Shown: positions 43,786-53,648, counted from the stretch's first letter. The stretch: 64,000 nucleotides of DNA from Bombilactobacillus bombi (GCF_013607485.1 NZ_SCHP01000002.1:45459-109458), one strand, 5' to 3'. The notes: a model not told the origin generated them from the letters alone. Translations and numbers: made by a program.

Positions 43786-45174
43786 TTATTTTTTATTGCG
43801 GGCAGCTTTTAAACTAGCCGGTTGAAAAACAAAATAACAAATAACTAAAATCACTTCAAAAATTACTCCCACAATAATCGAAGCTTGAGTTTCGGGATTA
43901 ATAAACATAAATAATAAAATAATGATTAATCCAATCAAAGCAATCCAATTAGTCCATGGTGCACCGGGCATTTTAAAGGGATGATTAGCCAATTCATCTT
44001 GATGTAATTTACGGAAGCGTAAATGACTAATTAAAATCACAAACCACGGTACCATTCCTGGTAATACACTGGAGCTATACACTAATACAAAAATATTAGC
44101 TGCTGAATGTGTAAATAATGGCAATAAATAGTTTAAAATTGTTCCAATCAAAATTCCTAAAGATATCGCAATTACTGGCCAATAAGGCACTTTATGCCGA
44201 GATACTTTAGTAAAGGATTTAGGCAGATCCCCATTTTGCGCTAAAGTATATAACATCCGGCTAGCACTAAAAATTCCCGAATTGCAACCTGACAAAGCAG
44301 CAGTTAAAACTACAAAATTAATAATTTCTGCAGCAAAAGTAATCCCCACCTTCGCAAAAGTTTTAACAAATGGGGAACCGATACTTCCTAATTGGTTCCA
44401 AGGATAAATTGCCACAATAACAAAAATTGCTCCAATATAAAAGATTAAAATACGTAATACTAACGATTTAATCGATTTAACAATACTTTCTTGGGCATTA
44501 TCAGCTTCACCAGCAGTAATACCGACAACTTCAATTCCTTGATAAGACGCTGCTACAATCGAAAGTGAAAACATGAATCCCTTAAAACCGCCTGTAAAGA
44601 AACCACCATGAGTCCATAAGTTACTAATACCGACTGGATGCCCATTATTACCGACACCAAAAACAATTACCAATAAACCTAAAATAATCATTAAAATAAT
44701 AGTTACTACCTTAATAATTGCAAACCAAGATTCTAAATCTCCATAAGCTTTAACCGTGGCTAAATTAGCCAAACATAAAGTAACAACCACTACCAACCCT
44801 GCAATCCAGCCAGGAAAATGCGGCCACCAAAATTGTAAATATTGCCCGACAGCAATCACTTCACTAATTCCTACTAAGGCCCATTGCAAGACATTACTCC
44901 AAGCAGTCATAAAACCTGCCACTGGGTGCACATATTCTGAAGCAAAATCAGCAAAAGAACCCGTAATTGGATGTAGATATAACATCTCTCCTAAAGCTCG
45001 CATTACTAAATATAAAATAGCTCCTGCTAGCGCATAAGCCAAAAGTACTGAAGGACCAGTCCATTTGATGGTAGAGGCAGAGCCCATGAACAACCCCACG
45101 CCGATCGTTCCACCCAAAGCGATCATTTGCATTTGGTGTGAAGATAAGGATTTATTCAATTCCTGTTTTTCCAT
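43786..45174 (-). CDS. APC-family amino-acid permease
   Basis: 462 aa from ATG 45174 (MEKQELNKSL), preceded by AAGGGGGA; a longer frame to 45234 lacks a ribosome site. It has twelve hydrophobic helices with the family opening HQMQMIALGGTIGVGLFMGS and the SFADFASEYVHPVAGFMTAW block of the AAT subfamily, which imports basic, aromatic or neutral amino acids by proton symport. Substrate unknown. It is monocistronic. Confidence 0.9.
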   Translation of the reverse strand: MEKQELNKSLSSHQMQMIALGGTIGVGLFMGSASTIKWTGPSVLLAYALAGAILYLVMRALGEMLYLHPITGSFADFASEYVHPVAGFMTAWSNVLQWALVGISEVIAVGQYLQFWWPHFPGWIAGLVVVVTLCLANLATVKAYGDLESWFAIIKVVTIILMIILGLLVIVFGVGNNGHPVGISNLWTHGGFFTGGFKGFMFSLSIVAASYQGIEVVGITAGEADNAQESIVKSIKSLVLRILIFYIGAIFVIVAIYPWNQLGSIGSPFVKTFAKVGITFAAEIINFVVLTAALSGCNSGIFSASRMLYTLAQNGDLPKSFTKVSRHKVPYWPVIAISLGILIGTILNYLLPLFTHSAANIFVLVYSSSVLPGMVPWFVILISHLRFRKLHQDELANHPFKMPGAPWTNWIALIGLIIILLFMFINPETQASIIVGVIFEVILVICYFVFQPASLKAARNKK

Positions 45175-45597
45175 ATGCCTGTCCCCCTTAAATATAATAA
45201 ACAAAAGTTTACCTGATTTTACACCATAAAGCAAAGATTTCTTAATCAGATTAAAAAAAACTTATCTTATAAAAGCTACTTAATGGTAACCAAGTGGCTC
45301 TTAAAAGCCTTTATTACTAATTAACATTTGGGAGATTCATTGCCTAAATAATAATTTTTCTCGTTTTAAATTTTATATGTTTGGCTTTTAAAAACAAATT
45401 TATACAATATCTTCATTAAAATAGTTTGAAGCTTGGAGTGATTAAATGTTGCTCAACTAAAGGAGGGTAACTAACTTGACTAACTAAGATATTTTTAACT
45501 TCATAATTTATTCTTATTGATTTTTAATCAAAAAATATTTTTTTATCTATTGAGAATATTTTATTATCGTATTACAATAACAAAAGGAGGAAATAAT
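45175..45597. other. Intergenic region upstream of the divergent permease and ABC operon
   Basis: 423 nt, AT-rich. It contains a ribosome-site-like AAAGGAGGG at about 45459-45468 followed by only a three-codon frame, and a TTGAGA-17-TACAAT promoter-like pair at 45550-45578 that sits too close to the next ribosome site to be convincing. No gene was recognised. Confidence 0.45.
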
Positions 45598-46134
45598 ATG
45601 ACTACAAAAACTAGACTAATTTTGAAAACAATCTATACATTTAGCTTTATCATTGAAATATTCTTATTTATTTCCGGGTTATTGTTTACTTTTGGAAGTT
45701 TAGCTTTAATTAATCCTGAAAATAAATTTTCCAATAATTTAAAAATTATTGTTGGATCACAAAACTTAACAGCCCATTCACCCGCAATTGTAATAGTACT
45801 TACGCTAATTGCAGCGTTAGTATTCATAATTGCTTTAATTATGGTCATGATAGTTATGCGAAAACTTATTAAAAACATGTTACAAAAGCAATACTTCATT
45901 GCACAAAATTTGCGATATTTAAAAAGGATATTACAATTACTGATATTTGCTATTTTTGAAGAAGTAATTGTTGATATTATCTCTTCGTTAATTACTTTAA
46001 TGAATGGTAAGTCATTGAAAATAGATTTCACCCCATTAATTATCAGTTTGATTTTTGTAGCTATTTTTTACACAACTTACACCTTATTAAAAAATGGAAT
46101 TGTTATAAAAAAAGAAAATGATGATTTTATCTAA
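45598..46134 (+). CDS. DUF2975-family membrane protein
   Basis: 178 aa from ATG 45598 (MTTKTRL), with AAAGGAGG upstream; the frame extends further upstream without a ribosome site. It has four hydrophobic segments with the DUF2975 pattern, including LIKNMLQKQYFIAQNLRYLK between helices 2 and 3. These proteins usually sit next to a small XRE regulator; here the next gene is an ABC ATPase instead. Function unknown; probably part of the ABC-exporter operon. Confidence 0.75.
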   Translation: MTTKTRLILKTIYTFSFIIEIFLFISGLLFTFGSLALINPENKFSNNLKIIVGSQNLTAHSPAIVIVLTLIAALVFIIALIMVMIVMRKLIKNMLQKQYFIAQNLRYLKRILQLLIFAIFEEVIVDIISSLITLMNGKSLKIDFTPLIISLIFVAIFYTTYTLLKNGIVIKKENDDFI

Positions 46135-46183
46135 AAAATCAATTTTGGTGCAAACTAATATCAAAAAAGCAGGAGCAATATTA

Positions 46184-47077
46184 ATGTCTGAAATACTAAA
46201 AATATCTAGCCTATCTAAAAAATATCGTAAGAATTCTTTTTATTCACTAAAAGACGTCAATATTACTATCAATGATGGAGACATTATCGGCTTAATTGGA
46301 AAAAATGGTGCAGGAAAGTCGACCTTTCTTAAGCTAATCACTAAAGCTATCTCTCCGACCTCAGGTGCTATTGAATATAAAGGACAAAATATTCATAAAG
46401 CAAATAATGTTTTGGAACCATTTGGAATAATGATTGAAACAGTATTTTTACCTTATTTATCTGTAATTGATAATTTAAACTTCTATCTAGAAATTCATAA
46501 TAAAACTGAGTATAAAAATAATATCAAGAATACACTCAACCTCGTAGGCTTATGGGCACATCGTAATAGAAAACCAGCAGATTTCTCTTTTGGTATGAAG
46601 CAAAGATTAGCACTGGCAATTGCTCTAGTTACTGAACCTAGCTTTTTGATTTTAGATGAACCATTTGTAGGATTAGATCCGATTGGGATATCTAATTTAA
46701 TTGATATCTTAAAGCAATGGGCATCTAAAAGACAGGTCACAATGATTATTTCCAGTCACCAATTAGAAGAATTAGAGAGCCTATGTACAAGATATATCTT
46801 CATCGATCAAGGAAAATTACGTAAAGCCTTTAATAAGAGCATTACTTTAATGGAAATTAGCACTACTCAATTATCAGATGATCTCATTAATAATTTAAAA
46901 CAGTTTGGAAATACAGTGGAATATAATGCAAAGAATCAAAAAATAGTTATTTCAAAAGATATTTCACAAAAAGAATTAAATAGTTTGCTACTAATCTTAA
47001 CCCAAGCACAAGTAATTAATAGTATTTCAAATAATAACAGCCAATTAAAAGGCTTTTTTGACACAGAAAAGAGGTAA
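46184..47077 (+). CDS. ABC transporter ATP-binding protein (ABC-2 exporter)
   Basis: 297 aa from ATG 46184 (MSEILKIS), with AGGAG upstream; an earlier ATG overlapping the previous gene lacks support. Walker A is IGLIGKNGAGKST (about 37-49), a reduced signature FSFGMKQRLALA, and Walker B FLILDEPFVGLDP. The H-loop is in IISSHQLEELE. It powers the permease encoded 3 nt downstream. The family often confers bacteriocin or peptide immunity; the cargo here is unknown. Confidence 0.9.
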   Translation: MSEILKISSLSKKYRKNSFYSLKDVNITINDGDIIGLIGKNGAGKSTFLKLITKAISPTSGAIEYKGQNIHKANNVLEPFGIMIETVFLPYLSVIDNLNFYLEIHNKTEYKNNIKNTLNLVGLWAHRNRKPADFSFGMKQRLALAIALVTEPSFLILDEPFVGLDPIGISNLIDILKQWASKRQVTMIISSHQLEELESLCTRYIFIDQGKLRKAFNKSITLMEISTTQLSDDLINNLKQFGNTVEYNAKNQKIVISKDISQKELNSLLLILTQAQVINSISNNNSQLKGFFDTEKR

Positions 47078-47080
47078 AAC

Positions 47081-47836
47081 ATGATTAGCTTAACAAAGAC
47101 ACTTACTAAAGTAACTTTTAAGAAAAAAGAAACTTGGTTGTTTTTAGTATTTTGCGCAGTACCTTTATTATTAATAGTTGGAGATTTATTAGGATCTAAT
47201 TTTATACAACTCAACGCTATGGGTAACAAAATTAGTTTTATAGACTTTTTTAATGCTGTACTATCGTTACAATATAAAATCACATTGCCCATTATGTCTT
47301 TAATTTTTCTAATTTCTTCGGCCATTCACGATGAAATCAAAAACGGTGTTCTATTTTTATATAAGGATATGAGTAGAAGCAAAATTCTTAATTCTAAACT
47401 GCTAACTTTTATTACTATTTTATTTAATTATATAGTATTACTATTCATCACTTGCTTAATAACTTACTATACTGATTTAAGAACAAAAAGCTATACTACA
47501 GGAAAATTTTGGGGAAGCTTAGCTGCTAATCAAGATGCTATTGTAGGTATATTAAGTTTGGTTTGTCTTATGGCAATTGTTATTTTCCTTTCAACAGCTA
47601 TTTCTTTAAATTTAAGTAATGGATTTACTTTATTAATTGGTACAGTATTTGCGGTACTTTCAACTACATTATCACAGGTTAAAAATATTAAATACATTTT
47701 TCCTAACAGTTATGCAAACGATCTTCAAAAATATGGATTTAATAACGCTCTACTCGTTATGTTGGGAGTTACAATAACTTATTTAGTGATAATTTATTTT
47801 TATTCATTATTTAGATTCAAACATCTAGAATATTAA
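47081..47836 (+). CDS. ABC-2 type permease
   Basis: 251 aa with six hydrophobic segments. The order is typical of ABC-2 exporters: a cytoplasmic N-terminus, helix 1 (LFLVFCAVPLLLIVGD), a KNGVLFLYKDMSRSKILNSK amphipathic stretch after helix 2, and a final helix LLVMLGVTITYLVIIYFYSL. It forms the membrane part of the exporter with the preceding ATPase. Together with the DUF2975 gene it makes a three-gene operon ending in a terminator at 47847. Confidence 0.85.
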   Translation: MISLTKTLTKVTFKKKETWLFLVFCAVPLLLIVGDLLGSNFIQLNAMGNKISFIDFFNAVLSLQYKITLPIMSLIFLISSAIHDEIKNGVLFLYKDMSRSKILNSKLLTFITILFNYIVLLFITCLITYYTDLRTKSYTTGKFWGSLAANQDAIVGILSLVCLMAIVIFLSTAISLNLSNGFTLLIGTVFAVLSTTLSQVKNIKYIFPNSYANDLQKYGFNNALLVMLGVTITYLVIIYFYSLFRFKHLEY

Positions 47837-47846
47837 TTATGTACTT

Positions 47847-47880
47847 AACCGACTGTCACAGCTTAGCAGTCGGTTTTATT
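47847..47880 (+). terminator. Terminator of the ABC-2 operon
   Basis: AACCGACTG, loop, CAGTCGGTT, then TTATTTATTT. Confidence 0.85.
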
Positions 47881-47883
47881 TAT

Positions 47884-48000
47884 TTAATCTTTAAAGAAAT
47901 ACTTTTTTAAAAAATGATATCCAACATAAGCAATCACACCAATTACTAAAATACGCAATATCCATATTCCTAATAAACAACTTAAAATCAACTTTATCAT
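47884..48000 (-). CDS. 38-aa membrane peptide
   Basis: ATG 48000 is preceded by AAAGGA about nine bases upstream. It encodes a single hydrophobic helix (MIKLILSCLLGIWILRILVI then GVIAYVGYHF) with a basic tail LKKYFFKD. It begins 3 nt after the end of the quinone-oxidoreductase gene, so it is probably the last gene of that operon, and stops just before the terminator of the convergent ABC operon. No known family is recognised. It resembles small membrane proteins or type I toxin-like peptides only in general form. Confidence 0.55.
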   Translation of the reverse strand: MIKLILSCLLGIWILRILVIGVIAYVGYHFLKKYFFKD

Positions 48001-48003
48001 ATA

Positions 48004-48930
48004 CTAATTCCTTTTATAATTTAAAAGTATCCTCCCTTGTGATGGCTGGCTTTTAGACACTTGTTGAGCCTGTTTAACATCTCTAAAATTAAATTGCGTT
48101 TGAATTACTGCTTGGATTTGACCAGTAGACAGCATCTGTAATAACTGCTGGTAACCTTTCAAACCAATATTTTGGTTACTAAAATTAAAGGTTTGACTAG
48201 TTTTTAGTGTTCGATAATGTTGTCGAGACAAAGAAAAAATCTGTAATTCATCATATTGTTGAACAATCGTGTCTAATAATACAGCTGAACCTACACAGTC
48301 AATTACTTTATTTGGTACTGGTACTTCTTGTAATTGTTCTTTAAAGTCATATTGATAATCTACAACATAATCAGCCCCTAATTCTATTAGTTGCCTATGA
48401 CTTTGCGTTCGCGCTATAGCAATAACTTTTGCCTGCGTTAATTTTAATAATTGTATTAGATAAGTACCTACTCCACCACTAGCGCCGATAACTAAAACAA
48501 TATCATGAGCATGAATGTGACTTTGCCATTGAGCCATTAAAGCAGCATCAGCACCACCAATAATCGTAACGGCAGCTGCTAAGTCAACATTAGAGGGCAC
48601 CGAAAATAATAATGGCGGAATTTTAGAATTAATCGTTGTAACATGTGAGCCCCCAGGATGGACTCCTACAACTTTTTGATTAATTAAACTACGATTGCGC
48701 ATTGATCCCACTTGTACTACAACCCCAGCAAAACCATAGCCAATAATGCGGGGTATTTTGACTGGATTAAGTTGTTGCAATCGGCCTTCCTCCATGAGCC
48801 AATCCCAAGGTAAAATTGGGGTATAATGTGTCTCAATCATTGCCGACAGTGGTGATAGTTGTGAATCTGGTAATGTTTTTATCTGTAAATCGTTAATTCC
48901 TTTAAAAGAATTTTGAATAACTGCCTGCAT
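48004..48930 (-). CDS. Zinc-independent MDR family oxidoreductase (quinone-reductase type)
   Basis: About 308 aa. I choose ATG 48930, six bases after AGAGG; a longer frame lacks a ribosome site. The GroES-like N-terminal half has YGFAGVVVQVGS and the Rossmann half has VLVIGASGGVGTYLIQLLKL. The catalytic-zinc cysteines of alcohol dehydrogenases are absent, as in NADPH:quinone reductases. The N-terminus is short and the IIGYGFAG motif sits early. It overlaps the preceding SRPBCC gene, suggesting a joint detoxifying operon. Confidence 0.85.
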   Translation of the reverse strand: MQAVIQNSFKGINDLQIKTLPDSQLSPLSAMIETHYTPILPWDWLMEEGRLQQLNPVKIPRIIGYGFAGVVVQVGSMRNRSLINQKVVGVHPGGSHVTTINSKIPPLLFSVPSNVDLAAAVTIIGGADAALMAQWQSHIHAHDIVLVIGASGGVGTYLIQLLKLTQAKVIAIARTQSHRQLIELGADYVVDYQYDFKEQLQEVPVPNKVIDCVGSAVLLDTIVQQYDELQIFSLSRQHYRTLKTSQTFNFSNQNIGLKGYQQLLQMLSTGQIQAVIQTQFNFRDVKQAQQVSKSQPSQGRILLNYKRN

Positions 48931-49354
48931 CATTGACCTCTTGCTCTCCAGCATAAGCGCTTAAATTAGCTAAATTTTTAGAAAAAGCAGCCTTAAGTAT
49001 TGGCTGTAATAATGTAAACGGCAAAGCAATGATAGCAGTAGTGGGTAAAAATAATTCTTGTTGCAGAACAGAGTGTCCCATGTTTTCTAAAAATGTGAAA
49101 ACAATGCGATATTCCAATTGCCCATGAGTACTGTGATAAATAATCATATTATTACTATCTATAATCTCTAATTCTTCATATTGATTAAAAGCAGAAGCAG
49201 AACGCCTAATTTGATAATGATTTTTAACTGGAATTACCTGTGAAATTTCTGGTATCCAATATTCAAGTTGTTGCCCATCCAATAGTATTTGACGAATACG
49301 TTCTTGTGATACCTCAATGTTTAATTTATTGGCAAATATTCTTTGTTCCATCAT
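48902..49354 (-). CDS. SRPBCC (START-like) domain protein
   Basis: 150 aa of the SRPBCC/polyketide-cyclase-like ligand-binding fold: IEVSQERIRQILLDGQQLEYWIPEISQVIPVKN at the start, an EELEIIDSNNMIIYHSTHGQLEYRIVFTF centre, and a C-terminal helix with PFTLLQPILKAAFSKNLANLSAYAG. It may bind a small hydrophobic molecule. Its 3' end overlaps the oxidoreductase gene in another frame, so translation is probably coupled. Function unknown. Confidence 0.75.
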   Translation of the reverse strand: MMEQRIFANKLNIEVSQERIRQILLDGQQLEYWIPEISQVIPVKNHYQIRRSASAFNQYEELEIIDSNNMIIYHSTHGQLEYRIVFTFLENMGHSVLQQELFLPTTAIIALPFTLLQPILKAAFSKNLANLSAYAGEQEVNDAGSYSKFF

Positions 49355-49433
49355 AAAAACTGAAGCCTCCTTGATTGAGAATGACTTCAGTTTACGTAAT
49401 TAATTGAATTAATAAAAATCAGAATTCTGATAT

Positions 49434-50258
49434 TTATAAATTGCGATAAATTTTTTCATTAAATAATTCACTTAAAAATTGCTGATGTGCTAGTGACTCA
49501 CGTTGCTGTTGATCATTGCCAGTGGCTTTTGCAACGTGAGCTAATAAATAATAATCATTAGCTAATAAATAATGGGAATTATGATCCGCTGCAAATCTAA
49601 TACCTTGAGTTAAATAAGTTATAGCGTGGACATATTGTTTTAATTGATAGGATCCTACAGCAGCTAGGTAATACAAGATATTTTGATTGTCTTCATATTT
49701 TAAACCTGACAACCCGGCCAATGACTGCTGTACTAAGCTCTGAGTGATATAAGGTTGATGTTGATTGGCATAAATCAAGCCTAAGGAAGATTTTGTTAAG
49801 CGTGTCAATGTTGAATTGATTTGCTTAGGTGCTTGCGCCAAGGATAATTTAAAGGATTGAATAGCTAATGTTGTATTAGTCTGAACCTGATATTGAGCTA
49901 CTCCTAGATAATAATAATAAGCCTGAGTTTGGGTAGCAGTCTGGACTGCAGCAATGGTTGCCTGAGTTTGCAAGAAATCTAATAAAACTTGATATTGATG
50001 CTGATTACAAAATTGCTCCATTTGCTTATTAATAGTTTTAGCAGCACTGATATCATAATTTTGGGCTAAACTTAATTCATCTAAACTAAGATTATAACGT
50101 TGACATAATTTAATTAATAGCTGAGCATTGGGTATATATTTATTATTTTCAATAGCGGATAACATCGATTGTGCACAAATATCTTGCGCAGCTTCTTTTT
50201 GAGTGAGATGTAAGGATTTACGATAAGTTTTAAGAAAATTACCTAATGATGTATTCAT
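49434..50258 (-). CDS. Rgg/PlcR-like XRE regulator with TPR-type domain
   Basis: 274 aa. The N-terminal XRE helix-turn-helix is LGNFLKTYRKSLHLTQKEAA and QSMLSAIENNKYIPNAQLLIKLCQRY (about 5-50). A helical repeat domain follows, rich in short A/Y/L repeats (YYYLGVAQYQVQTNTTLAIQ; LANDYYLLAHVAKATGNDQQ), as in Rgg and other RRNPP peptide-sensing regulators. It lies 33 nt after an MFS exporter gene on the same strand. It could sense a peptide and control the exporter; no short peptide gene was identified nearby. Confidence 0.85.
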   Translation of the reverse strand: MNTSLGNFLKTYRKSLHLTQKEAAQDICAQSMLSAIENNKYIPNAQLLIKLCQRYNLSLDELSLAQNYDISAAKTINKQMEQFCNQHQYQVLLDFLQTQATIAAVQTATQTQAYYYYLGVAQYQVQTNTTLAIQSFKLSLAQAPKQINSTLTRLTKSSLGLIYANQHQPYITQSLVQQSLAGLSGLKYEDNQNILYYLAAVGSYQLKQYVHAITYLTQGIRFAADHNSHYLLANDYYLLAHVAKATGNDQQQRESLAHQQFLSELFNEKIYRNL

Positions 50259-50291
50259 ACTTTAATTATACTATTTTTAATAGTAAAACAT

Positions 50292-51449
50292 TCAAAATTT
50301 AATTAGCAATTTTTGAATCCATATCACGACAATTCCCATTATTAAGAAAAAGATTGTTGCGAAAAGTGAACTAACCGTTCCCCAACGAATAATAAATTGC
50401 CCGCAAACCATTGAACCCAGCGTTGTTCCCAAGTTTGCACCTGTAATAAATAAGCCATTGGCTAAATCAGGGGTAGAAGCTAAAGTATCATTCATAATAT
50501 ATTGATTTAAATTTTGTGTCATTCCTGAAAAAACCCCTATAACCATAATGAGAAAGAAAATTAATATTAAATTTTGATGGCTTAAATAAAGCAACAAATA
50601 AGGAACAATCATTAAAATTGGCAAAACTAAAAGTATTTTTTGAGGAATAGATGCTAAAAGGCGCCCTGCGACTTCATTGCCTAACACATTGGCCAATCCA
50701 TAAATTAGCAGTAAAAAACTAATCAGCAAACTAGATACTGAACTAGCCTTGCTTAAAAAGTCAGATAAATAACTATAAAAACCAAACACCGCACCATTCA
50801 AACAAATAATAGTGACCATACTAATTATTGTGGGAAATTGAATTAAAGCCTGCATTTGTTGCCTAAAAGAAACAGAACTAACTTCTATAAAAGCTGGTAA
50901 ATACACTGCACAAGCAATTCCTATCACAACATTAACAGCGGCAAAGGTTAACATAACTAATTGAAAAGAACCATAATTTGCCACTAAATTGGCGATTGGC
51001 ACTCCCAAAACCATGCCGGCCGATATGCCAACAAATACTTTGGACACTAATTTAGTTGCTTCGGCTTCATTATCAGCAATTTGGGTTGCCATTGACATCG
51101 CATAAGAAACAAAAACGGGGTGTAAAAAGGCTGGCAACACTCTTACAACCAATAAGAGCGTAAAATTAGTAATAAAAGCTGAAGCTAAACAACTAATTAC
51201 AAATAATCCAATCGCCAGCAACATGATTTTCTTTTTATTAAAGCGTGACAATAATGCTGGCAAAAAAGGACCACTAAAAGAAATAATTAGTGCAAAAAAG
51301 CTTACCATTTCTCCAGCTCTAGCAATACTAACTTGAAATTGCTGAGAAATTAGCGGTAAAATTCCCATAATTCCCATTTCAGTATTAGTAATACAAAAAG
51401 TCCCTAGCGCTAAAACACTAATTAAGATATTTTTTTGGCTCTTGATCAT
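50292..51449 (-). CDS. MFS efflux transporter (DHA1 type)
   Basis: 385 aa with twelve hydrophobic helices. The opening VLALGTFCITNTEMGIMGIL and motif A region LLSRFNKKKIMLL place it in the drug:proton antiporter-1 group (YdhP/arabinose-efflux type). It probably exports a drug, sugar or metabolite. It is upstream of the Rgg-like regulator and probably co-transcribed with it. Confidence 0.88.
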   Translation of the reverse strand: MIKSQKNILISVLALGTFCITNTEMGIMGILPLISQQFQVSIARAGEMVSFFALIISFSGPFLPALLSRFNKKKIMLLAIGLFVISCLASAFITNFTLLLVVRVLPAFLHPVFVSYAMSMATQIADNEAEATKLVSKVFVGISAGMVLGVPIANLVANYGSFQLVMLTFAAVNVVIGIACAVYLPAFIEVSSVSFRQQMQALIQFPTIISMVTIICLNGAVFGFYSYLSDFLSKASSVSSLLISFLLLIYGLANVLGNEVAGRLLASIPQKILLVLPILMIVPYLLLYLSHQNLILIFFLIMVIGVFSGMTQNLNQYIMNDTLASTPDLANGLFITGANLGTTLGSMVCGQFIIRWGTVSSLFATIFFLIMGIVVIWIQKLLIKF

Positions 51450-51608
51450 ACTTCCACCTCATTTTAGAGTTATTAACAACATTCTAAGATGAGAATATTT
51501 GCATGTATAATATCTATAATTGATAGCTAACTATAATAATTTGTTATAGTGATAGCAACAAATAAATTATTTTAATATTAGGTAAATACTCATTTAAAAC
51601 CACTATAA

Positions 51609-51641
51609 AAAACCACTAGAGTGGAGTTTAATCTAGTGGTT
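51609..51641 (-). terminator. Terminator of the bglP operon
   Basis: AAACCACTAGATT, short loop, CTCTAGTGGTTT with T-runs on both ends. It lies past the bglP stop. Confidence 0.85.
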
Positions 51642-51670
51642 TTTTTAATTATTCAGAAAGCAAATTGTAA

Positions 51671-53563
51671 TTATTTTAATTCTAATAGTTTATCTTTTTG
51701 TTGAACATTTCCGTTTGCGACAACATCTACTTCATGATAATTCTTAGTATTAGTAATAATAATTGGGGTAGTAACTTCTAAATTGGCTTGTTTGATAGTT
51801 TCAATATCAAATTTAACTAATAATTGACCAGAAGTTACATGATCATCCTTTTTAACTAAAGTTTCAAACCCTTTACCATCTAGTTGGACTGTATCCATAC
51901 CAATATGAATAAGAATTTCTGCCCCATCATCAGTTACTAAACCAATTGCATGCCCAGTTGGAAATACCATTTGTACAGTGGCATCGGCGGGAGCAACAAC
52001 TTCACCAACTGTCGGTTCGATGGCTACTCCTTGTCCCATAGCACCTGAGGAAAAGACTTCATCTTTAATATCTTTAAGCGGTACAACTTCACCAGTTAAA
52101 GGACTAGCAATTTGTGTAGCCGAATTATAATCCACTTCTGTTGTTTCAACTTCACTAACATTTGAAGTTTCTGCAGCACTAGTTTCCACAGCTGCTTCTT
52201 TTTGGCTATTAACACCACCCCAAAATACTGTTAAAATTGTTCCTAAAACAAAAGAAACAATATCACCAATTATTGATAACCAAATACCATTACTTATAAA
52301 TGTTGGAATAGATAAAACACTTACTAAACCAACGGCATTAGCATGTACACCTGAAGCCGCAACTATGGCGCCACCAATTCCTCCAGCTGCCATTGCACAG
52401 TAGAAGGGCTTTTTCATTTTTAAAGTAATACCATAAATTGTAGGTTCAGTAATACCGAAAATAGCAGTAATTGTGTTTGAGCCGGCTAAACCCTTCATTT
52501 TTTCATCTTTAGTTCTTAAGAAAACTCCTAAAGCTGCACCAGCCTGTGATAAAACAGCTGGCAAAAGCAATGGCATTAAAGTATCAAATCCAAATTTAGA
52601 CAGGTTATTCATTGCTAATGGAACAAATGCCCAGTGGACACCAAAAATAACAAATACTTCCCAGAAAGCACCCATAATCAATCCCGAAAAAATCCTAGCA
52701 TTTTTGTAAAGTGCCATAAAAATTCCTGCTAATCCTCCACTAATTGCTGAACTGATTGGCCCCACAACAATAAAGGTTAAAGGAACTAAAATCATCAAGA
52801 CACATAATGGTGTTAAAATATTGCGAACTGATTCGTGCCAAAATTTATTGAATAATGGTTCTAAATATTTTTGCACGAAAACAACTAACAAAATCGGAAT
52901 AACTGTACTTGTATAAGTTGTAGGTACAACAGGAATACCAAAGAAGTTAATAGCTGTATTTTTAGTAGTTAAAGCAACCATGGTTGGATAAACTAAGGCC
53001 ATAGCAATTGAAACCGTTACATATTGATTGACCTTTAGCTGTTTAGCAGCAGTAAAAGCCAATATAATTGGTAAGAAATAAAAAATTCCATCAGCTGCCG
53101 CAAACCAAATTTGGTAAGCACCAGTTGTTGGTGTCATCCAATGTAGAGCTACAAATAAAGATAATAATCCCTTTAAAATACCGGCACCGGCCATAGCACC
53201 TAAAAATGGGGTGAATGAACCAGAAATAAATGCAATAAAGGCATCAAAAGCAGACTTAAAGGTTAATTTTCCCTTAGGTGCTTGCTCTTCACTTTTAGTT
53301 GCATCATTTTCTCCTAAACGGCTATCCTGTTCCACTAGTGCATCGTACACTTGTGCCACGTTATTGCCTATAACAATTTGATATTGCCCGCCAGCCTGTA
53401 CAACAGTAATCACGCCATCTAAGGCTTCAATTTTATCTGTCTGGGCTTTTTTTTCATCCTTCAAAAGGAATCGTAAACGTGTAGCACAATGCCAAGCAGA
53501 CTTGATGTTGGCATCTCCACCAACTAATTTCAAGATGTCTTGGGCTAATTCTTGATAATTCAT
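51671..53563 (-). CDS. bglP: PTS beta-glucoside-specific EIIBCA
   Basis: 630 aa with all three domains in BCA order. EIIB has the phosphorylated Cys26 in SAWHCATRLRF. EIIC (about 105-455) carries ten or so helices including SGSFTPFLGAMAGAGILKGL and FGITEPTIYGITLKMKKPF. EIIA ends with the active His in EILIHIGMDTVQLDGKGF. It imports and phosphorylates beta-glucosides. It is preceded by a RAT/terminator switch and the bglG antiterminator gene. No phospho-beta-glucosidase gene follows; a terminator comes instead. Confidence 0.94.
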   Translation of the reverse strand: MNYQELAQDILKLVGGDANIKSAWHCATRLRFLLKDEKKAQTDKIEALDGVITVVQAGGQYQIVIGNNVAQVYDALVEQDSRLGENDATKSEEQAPKGKLTFKSAFDAFIAFISGSFTPFLGAMAGAGILKGLLSLFVALHWMTPTTGAYQIWFAAADGIFYFLPIILAFTAAKQLKVNQYVTVSIAMALVYPTMVALTTKNTAINFFGIPVVPTTYTSTVIPILLVVFVQKYLEPLFNKFWHESVRNILTPLCVLMILVPLTFIVVGPISSAISGGLAGIFMALYKNARIFSGLIMGAFWEVFVIFGVHWAFVPLAMNNLSKFGFDTLMPLLLPAVLSQAGAALGVFLRTKDEKMKGLAGSNTITAIFGITEPTIYGITLKMKKPFYCAMAAGGIGGAIVAASGVHANAVGLVSVLSIPTFISNGIWLSIIGDIVSFVLGTILTVFWGGVNSQKEAAVETSAAETSNVSEVETTEVDYNSATQIASPLTGEVVPLKDIKDEVFSSGAMGQGVAIEPTVGEVVAPADATVQMVFPTGHAIGLVTDDGAEILIHIGMDTVQLDGKGFETLVKKDDHVTSGQLLVKFDIETIKQANLEVTTPIIITNTKNYHEVDVVANGNVQQKDKLLELK

Positions 53564-53579
53564 GTTTTCCCTCCTTAAA

Positions 53580-53646
53580 ATAAAAACCCGTTAATAGCTA
53601 CACTGATAGTGTCAAATACACTAACAATAATAACTACCAACGGGTT
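53580..53646 (-). terminator. Conditional terminator before bglP
   Basis: A long stem with AACCCGTT and AACGGGTT ends and a run of T on the minus strand. Its upstream arm adjoins the RAT at 53649-53673, so a bound BglG protein can stop it forming. Confidence 0.85.
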
Positions 53647-53648
53647 AA

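Noticed and set aside
45445..45490. Tiny leader ORF before the DUF2975 operon
   Set aside because: A strong ribosome-like site is followed by only TTG-ACT-AAC-stop; too short and no pairing elements were found downstream.
45550..45578. TTGAGA-17-TACAAT as promoter of the DUF2975 operon
   Set aside because: Its start point would fall inside the ribosome site of the gene, so it would remove part of it.
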